A stretch of DNA of 44,194 bases, taken from assembly GCA_038087015.1 (NCBI GenBank), contig JASBNA010000135.1:1-44194 (forward strand). Reading direction: 5' to 3'. Source of the stretch: Cerrena zonata (lineage: Eukaryota > Basidiomycota > Agaricomycetes > Polyporales > Cerrenaceae). The notes beneath the pieces were generated by a model. That model worked only from the letters and a program-made list of their open reading frames with translations, ran no database searches and was not told the origin of the DNA. This document shows positions 43,168 through 44,194 of the stretch, one piece after another (the stretch's first letter is position 1; each line of letters starts with the position of its first letter). The position numbers and the translations under genes were made by a program.

Positions 43168-44194
43168 GACTCAGAAAGAAATATTCGGGGTGAGCAGTTA
43201 GATGGTGGGGGTAAGAGGGGGAGAAAGGTAAGCAGCGCTCTCCGTATATTATAGTTTTTATATTCACTTGCAGGTCTGCTGAGCTGATTATTAATCGAGA
43301 AGCCATCTATGTGTTCCTTGATAGCATCTGAATGTAGCAGATAGCAAATGTGCATCGGACATACCGTGACCCACCGTCAACTCCTCTTAAGTTCGACAAT
43401 GCTTACTAGGGATGACTTCTACATTGAATAGAGCAAAGGTTTCTTTGTCTAGATTGAAAGATATGTTACGCTCGAATGTCTCGAAACTCCCTTACATGTC
43501 ACTCGACTGTGAACACGCATAGACAGGACTATTGTTCGCAGAAGTTGATATGATTCCATCGTATGCCTGTAAGGTTTAAAAGCTGATCGTTATTGTTAGC
43601 TATCGTACGCAGACGGTACAGTAGTGATGATGGAAACGGGAGGCGGCAATATTGAGATTTCAACCTCAAATGTGAGAAATCGTTGTAAGAAGGTGCCAGT
43701 CTTTCGTGGGTGAGAGTGAACAAGGATTACTAGATCAATGCAGCTGGACCAGCTCCGAACTTACAGCAGGCTACCAATTTTGGACGATTACATAATGTAC
43801 ATTTCTCTAGCGACTTTGAAACCTTCCGACCTCACACTAGCTAACGCGAATTTCTATAATACCGTCATGAGGTAGCATGCCCATCATGGGTCCCAGTGAA
43901 TCATCAGCAACGCAGTTGCGCAGCATCTCATGTCACACGCAAGCGTCTGAACGTTCATTTCACGTCGAATTCAGGCGTTCAAACAAAGTTTAGGGACAAC
44001 TCGTTTTCCATACAAGGGTCCTCCTCATGATGGAAGAAGCAAACATGGCAACATGAGGCGACGGTTCTGATAATAAGAACCTTGTCCTGTGAACTTAACC
44101 ATCCCCCTCCTTGCGCTACGTTCTCGTTCACCCTTGCCCTTCAAGTTGCTCCACCCCGCCTTTGAACATGGTTTTTGTGAACAACACTACTTTT
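43168..44194. other. right edge, promoter side of aldo-keto reductase
   Basis: About 1 kb with no recognised gene. C/T-rich tracts near 43200-43240 on the complementary strand lie just upstream of the reductase start. Confidence 0.4.

Overview
The window reads as nuclear DNA of a mushroom-forming fungus (Agaricomycetes). The evidence is short introns (about 44-66 bp, GT..AG) in almost every gene, a KDZ-type DNA transposon with a linked TET/JBP gene (a pairing described from basidiomycetes), expanded F-box and DUF6533 families typical of agarics, and a Ty1/copia retrotransposon. All exon structures given here were worked out by hand from splice signals, reading phase and family resemblance.

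Region A (1-13.9 kb) is a selfish-element cassette of five spliced genes: a KDZ transposase with a CxC2 cysteine cluster (minus); a TET/JBP-family DNA 5-methylcytosine dioxygenase (minus, one base out of frame); a divergent 817-aa basic/acidic protein (plus); a 1079-codon protein with a Zn2Cys6-like cluster and a coiled coil (minus, one in-frame TGA); and a 353-aa acidic protein with a SUMO-interaction-like motif (plus). Two divergent promoters organise the cassette. A CpG-dense near-palindrome, CTCGC(C/G)GCGAG, recurs across it on both strands and is absent from the rest of the window.

Region B (13.9-15.2 kb) is satellite-like: a 13-bp array and then a set of short imperfect hairpin repeats. 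Region C (15.28-21.2 kb) is a decayed F-box gene fragment into which a 5.55-kb copia element (minus) has inserted. The element has a 5-bp target duplication, 502-bp LTRs, a primer site matching the initiator-tRNA anticodon arm, a gag-protease ORF and a pol ORF broken by a 28-bp triplication. The two LTRs differ at five positions, all CpG-type transitions, which suggests 5-methylcytosine decay in a window that also carries a 5mC oxidase gene.

Region D (21.7-26.2 kb) holds a DUF6533 membrane-protein gene (some junctions unresolved) and a C-terminally truncated F-box gene. Region E (26.8-36 kb) is housekeeping and secreted-protein genes: trifunctional folate enzyme FOL1 (minus), EMC2 (plus, divergent from FOL1), ribosomal protein eS30 (minus) whose large intron holds a C/D snoRNA of the U80/snR60 type, a GH71 alpha-1,3-glucanase (plus) and a small secreted HsbA-like protein (minus). 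Region F (36-44.2 kb) has a 2.5-kb gene-poor stretch with a repeated CGGGTGCA word, a complete F-box/zinc-finger paralogue (minus) and an aldo-keto reductase (minus). The two longer F-box copies flank the housekeeping block in opposite orientation.
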